Positions 15,223 to 24,864 are shown, counted from the stretch's first letter. The stretch: 64,000 nt of DNA from Paenibacillus crassostreae (GCF_001857945.1 NZ_CP017770.1:1550001-1614000), one strand, 5' to 3'. The notes: generated by a model not told the origin, from the letters alone. A program made the numbers and translations.

Positions 15223-17586
15223 TTAATGCAACTCAGCTACCGTTACACCATTCCCACCTTCACCATAATTACCTAAACGATAGTTTTTGACATGTTTATG
15301 TTTACGAAGATACTCTTGAATACCACTTCTTAATATCCCTGTACCCTTACCATGAATAATATAGACCTGACCTAGATTCCCTAAGAAAGCTTCATCAATG
15401 AAACGATCTACCTCCATCAACGCTTCTTCCAGATTGTCCCCTCGTAGATCCAATTCTGTTCGTACATTCTCATCTCGAGTACGCTTAACCATTGTAACTT
15501 GCTTCTTGATTTGCGGTTTATCAGACTTGTTAGCACTTAAGAGTTCTAAATCATCTAGACTTACCTTCATTTTCATTATTCCTAATTGTACAAGTGCTTC
15601 TTTGTTTCCAGTTAGCTCTACAACATGTCCCTTTTGATTGAGGCTATATACCCTTACCTCGTCCCCGGCCTCAATTGTTCGAACTTTAATTTGATTCTTT
15701 GCTGTGCTTTTCTTTCGCTGTTTGGGTTCCGCATCATCCAATTGTTTACGCGCTGCGATCAACTTATGTTCTTTGACCGAGGCACCTTCAGCCATCGCAA
15801 GCTCCCGTAATTCAGAAATAATTCTTTCTGCCTCTAAACGAGCTTTATCAATTATTTCTTGGGCATTAATTTCCGCTTTCTCCAGAAGCTTATCACGCGA
15901 TTGTTCCAACTTCGCAAGTTCCCGTTGATGCGTACTTCTTAATACTTCCATTTCCATTCGTAGCTTCTCAGCTTCTACTCGTTCATCCTCAGCACGGTGT
16001 CGATTCTCTTCTAAAGAGGCAATCATATGCTCGACCCGCATATCTTCTTCCTTCACTTCACCCCGAGCGTAGTCTAATATATTCTGCGGTAATCCTAATC
16101 GTTCACCAATAGCGAATGCATTACTCCTGCCGGGTACGCCAACGAGTAAACGGTAAGTTGGGCTCAACGTAGTTACGTCAAATTCCATACTCGCATTAAT
16201 AATACCTTTACGTTCATAAGCATAAGCCTTTAACTCACTGTAATGTGTCGTGGCGACCATCCTACAGTTATATCGATGGATATGCTCTAGAATAGAAATT
16301 GCAAGAGCTGATCCTTCCGCTGGATCTGTCCCAGCACCTACTTCATCAAGTAAAATAAGGCTCTTGGGTGTCATCTGCTTCAATATCCGAATTATGTTAG
16401 TCATATGACTAGAAAATGTACTCAAATTCTGTTCGATACTTTGTTCATCACCAATATCTGCAAAGATGGCATCAAATACACATAACTGGCTTTCTTCTTC
16501 TGTTGGTACAAATAATCCTGACATTGCCATCAAACTTAATAGTCCAATTGTCTTCAATGTCACAGTCTTCCCGCCTGTATTAGGGCCTGTCACGATAATT
16601 GAAGTATGCGAATTACCTAACTCCACATCAATGGGTACAACTTGATCCATAGGAATGAGTGGGTGTCTTCCCTTTCTCAACTTCAAGTATCCACGATCAT
16701 TCATTGTTGGCATCGTTGCTTTCATTACATGAGCTAATCGCGCTTTAGCAAATATGAAATCCAGTTGACCTACCAGATCGATATCGATAATTAATAGGTC
16801 CGCCTGATCACCAACAAGGGCTGTTAATTTCTGCAGGATTACTTCAATTTCACGCTCTTCTCGCATATGTAGTTCTTTCAGTTTATTGTTCATTGCCACA
16901 ATAACCTCTGGTTCAATAAAGAGTGTTGCACCCGAACCCGATTGATCATGAACAATTCCACCGAAATGAGACCGGTACTCTGCCTTAACAGGTATAACGA
17001 ACCGATCCCCACGTATCGTCACAAGTTGGTCCTGAAGCATCTTAGAGACTGACGACGAACGAATCATCGAGTCCAATTTCTCACGAATACGAATCTCACC
17101 AGATCTCAGCTCTCTTCGTACTTGTGCGAGTTCTGAACTTGCTGAGTCCATAACTTCGGCACTATCATCTATGCATAACTTAATGGCATCTTCAAGAACT
17201 TTCTGTTCTGAAATTCCTTCACTAAGTGCATTCAGAATATTCACTTCTTCATCTTCGTGGATGTTCGTAATGAAGCGTTTAATTCTTCTAGATCCATAAG
17301 TTGTATTACTCACAGCAAGTAATTCATGAGGATTCAAAGTCCCTCCTAACTGTGCTCGCTTCACGGCATCTGAAATATTGGTAATCCCACCAAATGGAGG
17401 TGTCCCCTTTAACCGATCTACCGTATAGGCTTCATCTGTAGCTTTCAATAGTTGTATTACTGCTTCTATATTCGTCACAGGCTTAAGTTCTTCAACCATC
17501 TGTTTACCCATGCTTGTCTGAGTGTAACCTGAACATTTATTTAATACCTTGCGATATTCCAATTTCTGTAAAATCTTGTCATCCAA
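15223..17586 (-). CDS. mutS2: Endonuclease MutS2
   Basis: A 787-residue MutS2. MutS-like core and clamp regions precede the ATPase domain (Walker A GPNTGGKT at residues 334-341, LLDEVGAGTDP). A long coiled region (about 515-625), a KOW-like segment and a C-terminal Smr nuclease domain follow (about 712-787, ELDLRGDNLEEAL and IHGKGTGILR). Bacillus MutS2 acts on collided ribosomes and has been linked to suppression of recombination. The start is TTG 17586, 12 nt after AAAGGAG. Unlike Bacillus subtilis, where cvpA and polX separate zapA and mutS2, here two plus-strand genes occupy that interval. Confidence 0.93.
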   Translation of the reverse strand: MDDKILQKLEYRKVLNKCSGYTQTSMGKQMVEELKPVTNIEAVIQLLKATDEAYTVDRLKGTPPFGGITNISDAVKRAQLGGTLNPHELLAVSNTTYGSRRIKRFITNIHEDEEVNILNALSEGISEQKVLEDAIKLCIDDSAEVMDSASSELAQVRRELRSGEIRIREKLDSMIRSSSVSKMLQDQLVTIRGDRFVIPVKAEYRSHFGGIVHDQSGSGATLFIEPEVIVAMNNKLKELHMREEREIEVILQKLTALVGDQADLLIIDIDLVGQLDFIFAKARLAHVMKATMPTMNDRGYLKLRKGRHPLIPMDQVVPIDVELGNSHTSIIVTGPNTGGKTVTLKTIGLLSLMAMSGLFVPTEEESQLCVFDAIFADIGDEQSIEQNLSTFSSHMTNIIRILKQMTPKSLILLDEVGAGTDPAEGSALAISILEHIHRYNCRMVATTHYSELKAYAYERKGIINASMEFDVTTLSPTYRLLVGVPGRSNAFAIGERLGLPQNILDYARGEVKEEDMRVEHMIASLEENRHRAEDERVEAEKLRMEMEVLRSTHQRELAKLEQSRDKLLEKAEINAQEIIDKARLEAERIISELRELAMAEGASVKEHKLIAARKQLDDAEPKQRKKSTAKNQIKVRTIEAGDEVRVYSLNQKGHVVELTGNKEALVQLGIMKMKVSLDDLELLSANKSDKPQIKKQVTMVKRTRDENVRTELDLRGDNLEEALMEVDRFIDEAFLGNLGQVYIIHGKGTGILRSGIQEYLRKHKHVKNYRLGNYGEGGNGVTVAELH

Positions 17587-17736
17587 GAGTGTTCACTACT
17601 CCTTTCAATCTTCACTTTATTATAACGAAAGCACTTCAAATTCGCTATTCATGAATCTTCATATGAATAAGTTCCCCATAATTGAACACAATAACTCTTG
17701 CATAACAATGAGATCATGTGTAAAGGAGGCCGTTAC

Positions 17737-18093
17737 ATGCATTTCCTGGGTCATGTCGTTAGATTCATTGTAGCCGCAATTGTATTAATGATTGTGGGTT
17801 GGATCGTTCCACAATTTTCAATTGGAGGGTTCTGGAGCGCTCTTGTACTCGCTCTAGTAATCGCCTTGTTAAGCTGGGTTATCGAGGGAATATTCGGTAA
17901 ACGAATAAATCCGTTCGGTCGAGGAATCGTTGGATTTCTAGTGAGTGCTGTGGTCATTTATATTGCCCAGTTCATCGTTGGCGGGGTCGAAGTAACCGTA
18001 CTAGGTGCCTTACTCGCTGCGCTGGTCATTGGAATTATCGACCTTTTCATACCGGTTGCAACGCCTTATGATGCAGCTCGCGAGAATAGATAA
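17737..18093 (+). CDS. Phage holin family 4 / YvlD-like membrane protein
   Basis: A 118-residue protein with four hydrophobic helices (about residues 5-22, 27-47, 55-78 and 83-105), matching the family loosely annotated as phage holin superfamily IV (YvlD). Most such chromosomal proteins are not phage lysis proteins; some belong to envelope-stress loci. AAAGGAGG lies 7 nt before ATG 17737, so the upstream frame opening at 17698 is not used. It is divergent from mutS2 and followed by a terminator. Role unknown. Confidence 0.75.
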   Translation: MHFLGHVVRFIVAAIVLMIVGWIVPQFSIGGFWSALVLALVIALLSWVIEGIFGKRINPFGRGIVGFLVSAVVIYIAQFIVGGVEVTVLGALLAALVIGIIDLFIPVATPYDAARENR

Positions 18094-18159
18094 TTCCTTT
18101 ATCAAGTGTGACCCTCATTTATCGATTCTTTATTTCGATCTTGAGAATCCATTCCAGAT

Positions 18160-18188
18160 TAGCCCCTGTTTATAACAGGGGCTTTCCT
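18160..18188 (+). terminator. Terminator after the YvlD-like gene
   Basis: GCCCCTGTT/AACAGGGGC hairpin followed by a short T-rich stretch. The T tract is interrupted. Confidence 0.65.
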
Positions 18189-18342
18189 GTATTAAGAAAA
18201 CAATATAAAAATCTATAATAAACTTTCATTCTTTTATACGTTTTGTTCACTAAACATTCAAATCAAAATGTGCAAATATAGTTTATATAAGCTATGATAT
18301 TACTATATTTGTCACATTATTGTCTTTGAAGGAGAACGGAAT

Positions 18343-18732
18343 ATGAGAAAAGCACTTGTATTTATTATGAGTTGTGTATTACTGATTGCCTTGACTGCTT
18401 GCGGCGGTGGAAAAGAAACCTCCACAAATTCCTCTAATGATGCGGTTACTGACACTGGAATTGCTCCAGCTGAGGAAATAGTTATAAAGGCCGTAAATTA
18501 TAACTTCGACCAACAAGAATATCACATTAAAAAAGGTGTACCTGTAAAGATCGTATTCGAGAATGAAGAAGGTAATCATGGAGTAATGATTCCTGGATTG
18601 AATCTTCAACTATCCACTAAAAAAGCTTCTGCAGTTATCACACCCAATGAAACAGGTGAATATGAAATCATCTGCTCCGTATTTTGCGGAACCGGCCACG
18701 GTGGTATGGTATCTAAATTAATCGTAGAATAA
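18343..18732 (+). CDS. CuA-type cupredoxin lipoprotein
   Basis: A 129-residue lipoprotein: signal with lipobox LTAC (mature Cys20), a Ser/Thr linker, then a cupredoxin barrel. The ligand set matches the CuA site of cytochrome oxidase subunit II: His in EGNHGVMIPG, then CSVFCGTGHGGM (Cys, Cys, His, Met). There are no membrane helices, so this is a free-standing domain anchored by lipid. A copper-delivery or electron-transfer role outside the membrane is inferred. AAGGAG precedes the ATG. Monocistronic, ending at a terminator. Confidence 0.85.
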   Translation: MRKALVFIMSCVLLIALTACGGGKETSTNSSNDAVTDTGIAPAEEIVIKAVNYNFDQQEYHIKKGVPVKIVFENEEGNHGVMIPGLNLQLSTKKASAVITPNETGEYEIICSVFCGTGHGGMVSKLIVE

Positions 18733-18740
18733 AATACTAC

Positions 18741-18784
18741 AATCCCCCATGATTAGTCCTTCCTTCACATGGGGGATCTTATTT
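18741..18784 (+). terminator. Terminator after the cupredoxin gene
   Basis: AATCCCCCATG and CATGGGGGAT arms with a 16-nt loop, followed by CTTATTTAT. Confidence 0.75.
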
Positions 18785-18799
18785 ATGTCTTTATCACTA

Positions 18800-20386
18800 T
18801 TAATCTTGTTCAATCAGTTCAATCCACTCATTATATTCCGTTTGCAATTTTCTATACTCTTCATCAAGCTTGGAATGATCTTCTTTAAACTGTTTTGCCT
18901 GTTCTAGTTGCATATCATATTCCACCTGTAAAAGTCGATATTGATGAGCCATTAACTCAAAGGATTCTCCAATTTCACGCAATTCTAGATCGACGGTTTC
19001 TTTTCCTGAACGAAGTTCTTCTTTCTTCTGCTCTGTGGCTGCGATCTCCTGTTGCCAAAGTTCGAGTTCCTCCTTCAGCTTCTGTTCCTCTTCGACCCAT
19101 CCTAAACGTTGACTTTCCATTTGCTGATATTGTTCCTTATAGTTCTCAAGAGAACGCCGCACGGCATTAAGCTCTTCTTGTTTCGTTGCTTCGAGTACAG
19201 CTGTTTCTGTTACTTTCACCTGTAACTCATTCAATAATCGTTCCCTCTCTGCCTTTTCCTCGGTCAACATAACAATCTCTAATCTAGCGTCCTCGTCACG
19301 CTTCTGTGTATTACGATACGCCTCTTGTACTTCCTCGTACTGTTGCTGAAGATGCAGTAATTCACTCTCAGCTGACTGACGGCTATTAAGTTCTAACACA
19401 ACTTGCTCTTTCATGATGCTTAATTCATCATGAAGTTGTTTCATCCCAACTTCAAGTGTCTCATTCTGTTCATTCGTCTCTACAATACGTTGTTCTAAAT
19501 CAGCAATTTCTTTGTTCCTTGTATCTGCTAACATCTTCCATGATTTCACTTCTGCCAGTAACTTATTTACTTCTCCTTCAAGTTTACGGGACGAAGCCGT
19601 TTGCTCATCAAGAGACTTTTGAATACTCTGGCATTTCGTTTCCGATTGCGTTAAGTTTGCTTGCAACGTATTAACATCATGATTTAATTTGACAACCTGA
19701 TTTTGTAGGGTAGCTTGTTCATCCTTCGAAGTTTGTTCTCTTTGAAGGGATTGTTTATGTTTCTCATTCAATTGTACATGAGTTTCTTGGGCATCTTTCA
19801 GGCCCTTCTCGGCTTGACTCAACTTCGATTGTAGTTGAGCATTGCTATTTCGAAGGTCGTTTAATTTCTTCTCCACATCCTGAAGGGATTGTTTGTGCTT
19901 ATTCTCTTGATTATTATGGTTGTCTGTTAGTTGTTGATTCTTAAGTGTCTCTTGACTAAGCAAAGACTTGTTATGATCAAGTTGTTTCTCTAATTCAGAT
20001 TTCACACGCATGAACTCGGCTTGAAGTTCCTCTTTATCCTTCATCGCTATAGCGAACTGCTCTTGCTGACTAATAAGTTGCTTCCCCTGTTCAGCACGAC
20101 TCTCTTGAAGTTGTACAATCTCCGATTTCAGTTCGCTCCGCTCACCAGTAAGCATCTTTAACTCATTGCGGACTTCCTGCATTTGGATAGCTTCTTCAGC
20201 CATATGTACAGCAGCGAGAACCGCAATTTTTGGCGTATCCAACCGGGAGTGATTCTTAGAAATAGTATTCATTCGTTCGTCGACATATAACGCAATCTTT
20301 TTCATATAGTCAGAACTACTTCCAACAATTTTATAAGAAGTCCCGTAGATTTCCACGGTAACGCTATTACGATCGGGTAAATTCAC
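18800..20386 (-). CDS. zapA: ZapA-domain cell-division protein with a very long coiled-coil tail
   Basis: A 528-residue protein. Residues 1-75 are a ZapA domain: VTVEIYGTSYKIVGSSSDYM, VDERMNTI, TPKIAVLAAVHMAEE. The remaining roughly 450 residues are an almost uninterrupted Gln/Glu/Lys-rich coiled coil with no globular part. Ordinary ZapA is about 85-110 residues and cross-links FtsZ filaments at midcell. The ATG at 20404 lies inside the ribosome-binding site AAGGAGGG; GTG 20386, 7 nt after it, is the likely start. Its place just after pheS-pheT is the usual Firmicute zapA locus. The tail may act as a spacer or filament tether (inference). Confidence 0.82.
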   Translation of the reverse strand: MNLPDRNSVTVEIYGTSYKIVGSSSDYMKKIALYVDERMNTISKNHSRLDTPKIAVLAAVHMAEEAIQMQEVRNELKMLTGERSELKSEIVQLQESRAEQGKQLISQQEQFAIAMKDKEELQAEFMRVKSELEKQLDHNKSLLSQETLKNQQLTDNHNNQENKHKQSLQDVEKKLNDLRNSNAQLQSKLSQAEKGLKDAQETHVQLNEKHKQSLQREQTSKDEQATLQNQVVKLNHDVNTLQANLTQSETKCQSIQKSLDEQTASSRKLEGEVNKLLAEVKSWKMLADTRNKEIADLEQRIVETNEQNETLEVGMKQLHDELSIMKEQVVLELNSRQSAESELLHLQQQYEEVQEAYRNTQKRDEDARLEIVMLTEEKAERERLLNELQVKVTETAVLEATKQEELNAVRRSLENYKEQYQQMESQRLGWVEEEQKLKEELELWQQEIAATEQKKEELRSGKETVDLELREIGESFELMAHQYRLLQVEYDMQLEQAKQFKEDHSKLDEEYRKLQTEYNEWIELIEQD

Positions 20387-20444
20387 TGTTGTTCCCTCCT
20401 TCATATGTGTGTTGACTCTTAGATGTCTTATTTATTTTGAAATG

Positions 20445-20539
20445 TAAGAAAGTATAAGTTTTACGCTATACTTTATGACTTATATTTCTCGCTTAAACAC
20501 TTACCGTCCTTATAAGGACGTCGAAGGCGTTTATGCTTG
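20445..20539 (+). repeat. 95-bp dispersed repeat, copy A
   Basis: Matches 46067-46161 in reverse orientation at 92 of 95 positions without gaps. It contains two hairpins: AAAGTATA/TATACTTT with a 10-nt loop, and a longer one centred on GTCCTTATAAGGAC. It lies between the pheT terminator and zapA. No coding capacity. Confidence 0.85.
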
Positions 20540-20573
20540 ATGAAGCAAGTAAATTTTATCAGTTTTCCTTCAG

Positions 20574-20620
20574 GAAAAAAAGTCACATCAAATCTTTATG
20601 TCTAAGGATTCGATGTGACT
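20574..20620 (-). terminator. Terminator of pheS-pheT
   Basis: AGTCACATC and GATGTGACT arms, with an extra GATT/AATC pairing, then seven T on the minus strand. Confidence 0.88.
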
Positions 20621-20634
20621 ATGTTCTATTCCTT

Positions 20635-23085
20635 CTATTTTCTTAATTCCGCAGCAAAAGATTGTTCCAATGCCGTTACTACTGTAGCATGCACCGTCGT
20701 AATTTCTTCATCGGTTAATGTACGCTCTTGATGGCGGTATACAAGTGAAATGGCGATACTCTTCTTGTTCTCACCTAATTTGCTTCCTGTGAATACATCA
20801 AATACCTGTACAGTCTGTAGTAATCCACCTGCTACTTCGCGGATCTTCGATAGAAGTGCTCCTGCTTCAATATTAGCCTCTACAACTACAGCTATATCAC
20901 GCTCCACAGAGGGGTATCTCGGTAATTCCTGATATTTCACCTCATAATTAGTGTAATCATACAGAGGTTGTAGCAAGATTTCAGCAACATACGTATCTTC
21001 TAAATCACGATCAAGTTGTAATTGAGGATGCACCTGACCTAGTGAACCTAATAAGATTTTCCCACCACTATTGTTCTCTAGATAGATTGATGCTGAACGT
21101 CCGGGATGATAACCTTCAGGCTGATTGGCTACATAAGTGATCGCGTCTTGTAGTCCAAGGAAATTAAATAATGTTTCGAGCGTTCCCTTCAGATCGAAGA
21201 AATCCGCCTTCACCGGATTCACATTCCATTGCTTCTGCCCTATATTACCACTTAGTAGTAAAGATAGCACCGGTAGCTCTTTTGGCTGTGTAGTCAAAAC
21301 TTTTTCCTTGGATAAGAAGATACTCCCTATTTCAAACAATGCTAAATCTGGATGCTTCCGATTCACATTATAAGTTGCAGCATCTAGTAATTGAGGAATA
21401 ATACTTGTACGTAATACACTACGTTCTTCACTCATAGGCATAGACAGCTTAACTGGGTTATTATTTTTCGATAATATAGGGAATATACCTGTTAGATCTG
21501 GATGAGTGAAAGAATAGCTAATTAATTCCTGCAATCCACCATTCGCTAACAATCTTCTAATATCACGACGTAAGGCTTGCGGCTTACTATATGCTCCTGG
21601 TGTTGTAGGACCTTCAATCGGAGTCGTCGGGATATTATCATATCCGTAAAGTCTTGCAATTTCTTCCATAAGATCAACATCACTAGTAATATCACCGCGG
21701 CGAGTTGGAACACTGACATCGATAACCCCATGAGCCGTTTCTGCACAATCGAAATGTAGACGATCAAATATCGTCTTTACTTCCAACATCGATAATTCCG
21801 TACCTAGAATCCGATTCAATTTATCTAGACTCAATGCAATGATTACTTCTTCAATAGGAGCACCTACAGATTCTACAATACCTTGATGTATTTCCCCACC
21901 TGCATATCGTTCTATAAGTGCAGCAGCTCTGTTCAACGCAGGAATAATCGCACCTTGATCAACTTCCTTCTCAAACCGTAGACTCGCTTCTGAACGAAGA
22001 CCTAATTGACGAGATGTTTTACGAACGACCCCACCATCAAAATGAGCCGATTCCAACAAGATATTCACTGTTTGTTCTGTCACTTCTGTGTTCGCTCCAC
22101 CCATAACTCCTGCTAACGCTACGGGTTTTACGCCATCGGTAATAAGAAGCATATGTGGTTCCAACTTACGTTCTTGTCCATCTAGCGTAATCAACGTTTC
22201 GCCAGCTTTTGCAAGTCGCACATCAATCGAACCATTATGCAACTTATCTGCATCAAAGGCATGAAGTGGTTGACCATATTCAAGCATGACGTAATTCGTA
22301 ATATCTACGATATTATTAATGGGACGCACCCCCGCAGCCATAAGACGATTCTGCATCCACTGCGGTGATGAAGTGATCTTCACTCCCGAAATATATCGAG
22401 CCGCATAATGATTACAACATTCTGGAGTACTAATATGAACTGCAATATGATTAGAAGCCGCATCGCTTATTTCATGAGTCTCATTTATAGGATTAGCAAT
22501 ATGAACTTCACGTCCTAGAATAGCTCCAACTTCATATGCTGCACCGTGTATACTTAAGCAGTCCGAACGATTAGGTGTAAGATCGAACTCAAGCACATAG
22601 TCATCTAAACCAAGCACATCACTAATCGGTGTGCCAATCTCTACAGCATCAGGTAGGACTAGTATTCCTTCCTGTTGGGCTTTTGGAAGTAACTTATCAT
22701 TAAGTCCCAATTCCTTGGCAGAACAGATCATTCCTTGTGATAGTACTCCACGAAGCTTCGCCTTTTTAATCTGCATGCCATCTGGCATTTTAGCACCAAT
22801 CAGCGCAACCGGAACCTTTTGGCCCACATCGACATTCTTAGCACCACACACGATCTGTAACTCTTCTTCCTGACCTGCATTGACAATACATACATTCAAT
22901 TTGTCAGCATCAGGGTGCTTCTCCTTACTCACTACATAACCAACAACGATCTTATCTACGCCTTTATTGCGATTCTCTACTTCATCTATTTCTATACCTG
23001 CACGTGTAATTTGTTCTGCTAACTCCTCAGCCACTACGTTCTCTAATGCAACGTAATCTTTCAGCCATTCCATAGATACCTTCAT
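20635..23085 (-). CDS. pheT: Phenylalanine--tRNA ligase beta subunit
   Basis: An 816-residue full-length PheT. It has an N-terminal tRNA-binding EMAP-like domain (residues 40-150, VVSKEKHPDADKLNVCIV), B3/B4 editing domains (about 210-390), B5, the catalytic-like fold, and a C-terminal anticodon-binding ferredoxin domain (about 720-815, PRYPSVERDIAVVVE). It pairs with PheS as an alpha2-beta2 enzyme charging tRNA-Phe. AAAGGGG precedes the ATG. It lies 24 nt downstream of pheS under one T-box. Confidence 0.96.
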   Translation of the reverse strand: MKVSMEWLKDYVALENVVAEELAEQITRAGIEIDEVENRNKGVDKIVVGYVVSKEKHPDADKLNVCIVNAGQEEELQIVCGAKNVDVGQKVPVALIGAKMPDGMQIKKAKLRGVLSQGMICSAKELGLNDKLLPKAQQEGILVLPDAVEIGTPISDVLGLDDYVLEFDLTPNRSDCLSIHGAAYEVGAILGREVHIANPINETHEISDAASNHIAVHISTPECCNHYAARYISGVKITSSPQWMQNRLMAAGVRPINNIVDITNYVMLEYGQPLHAFDADKLHNGSIDVRLAKAGETLITLDGQERKLEPHMLLITDGVKPVALAGVMGGANTEVTEQTVNILLESAHFDGGVVRKTSRQLGLRSEASLRFEKEVDQGAIIPALNRAAALIERYAGGEIHQGIVESVGAPIEEVIIALSLDKLNRILGTELSMLEVKTIFDRLHFDCAETAHGVIDVSVPTRRGDITSDVDLMEEIARLYGYDNIPTTPIEGPTTPGAYSKPQALRRDIRRLLANGGLQELISYSFTHPDLTGIFPILSKNNNPVKLSMPMSEERSVLRTSIIPQLLDAATYNVNRKHPDLALFEIGSIFLSKEKVLTTQPKELPVLSLLLSGNIGQKQWNVNPVKADFFDLKGTLETLFNFLGLQDAITYVANQPEGYHPGRSASIYLENNSGGKILLGSLGQVHPQLQLDRDLEDTYVAEILLQPLYDYTNYEVKYQELPRYPSVERDIAVVVEANIEAGALLSKIREVAGGLLQTVQVFDVFTGSKLGENKKSIAISLVYRHQERTLTDEEITTVHATVVTALEQSFAAELRK

Positions 23086-23109
23086 GATGATCCCCTTTCT
23101 TCTTCCAAA

Positions 23110-24144
23110 TTAGATCCTAGCGAACTGTTTCAAGAAAGCCATATCACTATTGTAGAAATGACGAATATCGTCAATACCATATTTTAAAATCGCAATACGT
23201 TCCACACCCATACCGAATGCAAATCCACTATATTTCTCTGGATCATAGCCACCTGCTAGCAATACTTTCGGATGTACCATACCACAACCTAGAATTTCTA
23301 ACCAACCTGTCTGTTTACACATACGGCATCCACTTCCACCACACTTCACACAGGTTACATCTACTTCAGCACTTGGCTCGGTAAATGGGAAGAAACTTGG
23401 GCGAAGTCGAATTTGTGTATGTGGTCCAAACATTTCTTGTGAGAATTGCTGTAATGTCCCCTTAAGATCACTCATACGAATGTTCTCACCGATCACAAGA
23501 CCTTCGATCTGATTGAACTGGAAGGAGTGTGTCGCATCATCATCATCACGTCGGTAAACTTTACCAGGACAGATTATTTTGACAGGAGATTTTCCATTCA
23601 TGCTCTGCATCGTACGCATCTGCACTGGAGAAGTCTGTGTGCGCATTAACAATTCTTCTGTAACGTAAAAGGTATCTTGCATATCACGGGCTGGATGATC
23701 TTTTGGAAGATTAAGTGCTTCAAAGTTATAATAATCGGTTTCAACTTCTGGTCCTTCTGCAACACTGTATCCCATGCCAATGAATATTTCCTCAATTTCT
23801 TGAATAACCTTATTTAGTGGATGAATGCCCCCTTGAGGCATGCTTCGACCAGGTAACGTCACGTCAACTTTCTCAGCTTGCAACCTTTTCTCTGTTTCTT
23901 CCTTTTGATAAGCATTCTGTTTCGCCTCAATGACATTCTCAATAGCTGCACGAACCTCATTACCAACTTGACCAATCAATGGTCTTTCTTCTGCACTTAA
24001 AGTACCCATTCCACGCAAAATCTCAGTCAATGCACCCTTCTTGCCTAAGTATTTCACACGAAGATCATTCAGGCTTTCTGGTCCGGTCACCTCTTGTAAC
24101 TGGGCTAGTGCCTCATTCTTCAAAGCTTCTAATCTTGCTTTCAT
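23110..24144 (-). CDS. pheS: Phenylalanine--tRNA ligase alpha subunit
   Basis: A 344-residue PheS: an N-terminal coiled coil (about 1-90), then the class II core with motif 2 ([21 protein letters not shown]) and motif 3 ([18 protein letters not shown]). The Cys cluster [11 protein letters not shown] is typical of bacterial PheS. It aminoacylates tRNA-Phe with PheT. AAGGGGG precedes the ATG. First gene after a T-box leader. Confidence 0.96.
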   Translation of the reverse strand: MKARLEALKNEALAQLQEVTGPESLNDLRVKYLGKKGALTEILRGMGTLSAEERPLIGQVGNEVRAAIENVIEAKQNAYQKEETEKRLQAEKVDVTLPGRSMPQGGIHPLNKVIQEIEEIFIGMGYSVAEGPEVETDYYNFEALNLPKDHPARDMQDTFYVTEELLMRTQTSPVQMRTMQSMNGKSPVKIICPGKVYRRDDDDATHSFQFNQIEGLVIGENIRMSDLKGTLQQFSQEMFGPHTQIRLRPSFFPFTEPSAEVDVTCVKCGGSGCRMCKQTGWLEILGCGMVHPKVLLAGGYDPEKYSGFAFGMGVERIAILKYGIDDIRHFYNSDMAFLKQFARI

Positions 24145-24189
24145 AGCCTTTCAAGCCCCCTTAATTCATTGTTTTCAGTATATTTCAAA

Positions 24190-24490
24190 CAAAAAAGGCC
24201 TTTCCTCCCGAAAAAAGGGACGAAAAGACCGTGGTACCACCCTTGTTAGAAGTCATGCATCTGGCTCCATAATATCTCTTATCATTACTGAGCAAAGCAT
24301 AACTATCTCACTTTAAACGATGTAACGGATCGTGAACCGGTACCCTCTACTTAAGTTCAAGGAACTGCTCCGGAGGGAACTTCAACAGCCTGTTTCTATA
24401 GAAACGCTCTCAATCAAACGGCGCTTCCTCCCTGTATAGAGGTACTGCTTACTTTACTCCATCATGGCATTTCATTCATAGCAATCATAT
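24190..24490 (-). promoter_or_regulatory. T-box leader of pheS-pheT
   Basis: On the minus strand the T-box sequence GGGTGGTACCACGG is followed by a terminator (GGTCTTTTCGTCCC and GGGAGGAAAGGCC, then six T). The upstream Stem I region contains CCGGTTCACGATCC, placing TTC (Phe, 24334-24336) in the expected specifier position. Uncharged tRNA-Phe should stabilise the antiterminator and raise pheST. Confidence 0.93.
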
Positions 24491-24496
24491 ACAACA

Positions 24497-24524
24497 ATTA
24501 TAGCATAATTGAATCTACTGGCAA
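24497..24524 (-). promoter_or_regulatory. Promoter of pheS-pheT
   Basis: TTGCCA (24519-24524), 16-bp spacer, TATAAT (24497-24502), directed at the T-box leader. Confidence 0.7.
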
Positions 24525-24558
24525 GCTTCTAGGACATTTTCAAGTATTATTAATGAAA

Positions 24559-24864
24559 CTATTTTGTTGGCACATCATCATTATCCTTTAACGTATTACC
24601 TGCTCTTTTATTAAAAGCTAATTCAAAAAGGCCAGTAGCTGATAAACCTGCTAAGCCTCCGCCCCATAAACGTTCAACTGTCTGCAACTCCGTAAATGGG
24701 TAAAATGCTACTCCGAGTAGTATTCCAATGATTACCCCTACCAAAGGTATAATATTCTTAGGGACACTTATTGTTATTTTGACAAGTTGAACAACCGCCA
24801 TCACAAATACAGCTAGTACCGAAGCAAACGCCAAGACATCATTTAAATTCTGATTCATCATCAT
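24559..24864 (-). CDS. Orphan phage-type holin (Hol118-like)
   Basis: A 101-residue protein with two or three hydrophobic helices (about 10-30, 36-55, 66-85), a GGGLAGLSATGLFELAF motif and a charged C-terminus. This resembles the A118-type holin family of Listeria phages. AAGGAG lies 9 nt before the ATG triplet. No endolysin or other phage gene adjoins it, so it is either a prophage remnant or a domesticated holin used for autolysis or secretion (inference). Confidence 0.7.
   Translation of the reverse strand: MMMNQNLNDVLAFASVLAVFVMAVVQLVKITISVPKNIIPLVGVIIGILLGVAFYPFTELQTVERLWGGGLAGLSATGLFELAFNKRAGNTLKDNDDVPTK

Noticed and set aside
17698..17736. Extended N-terminus of the YvlD-like protein
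   Set aside because: It includes the ribosome-binding site AAAGGAGG; the start at 17737 is correctly spaced.
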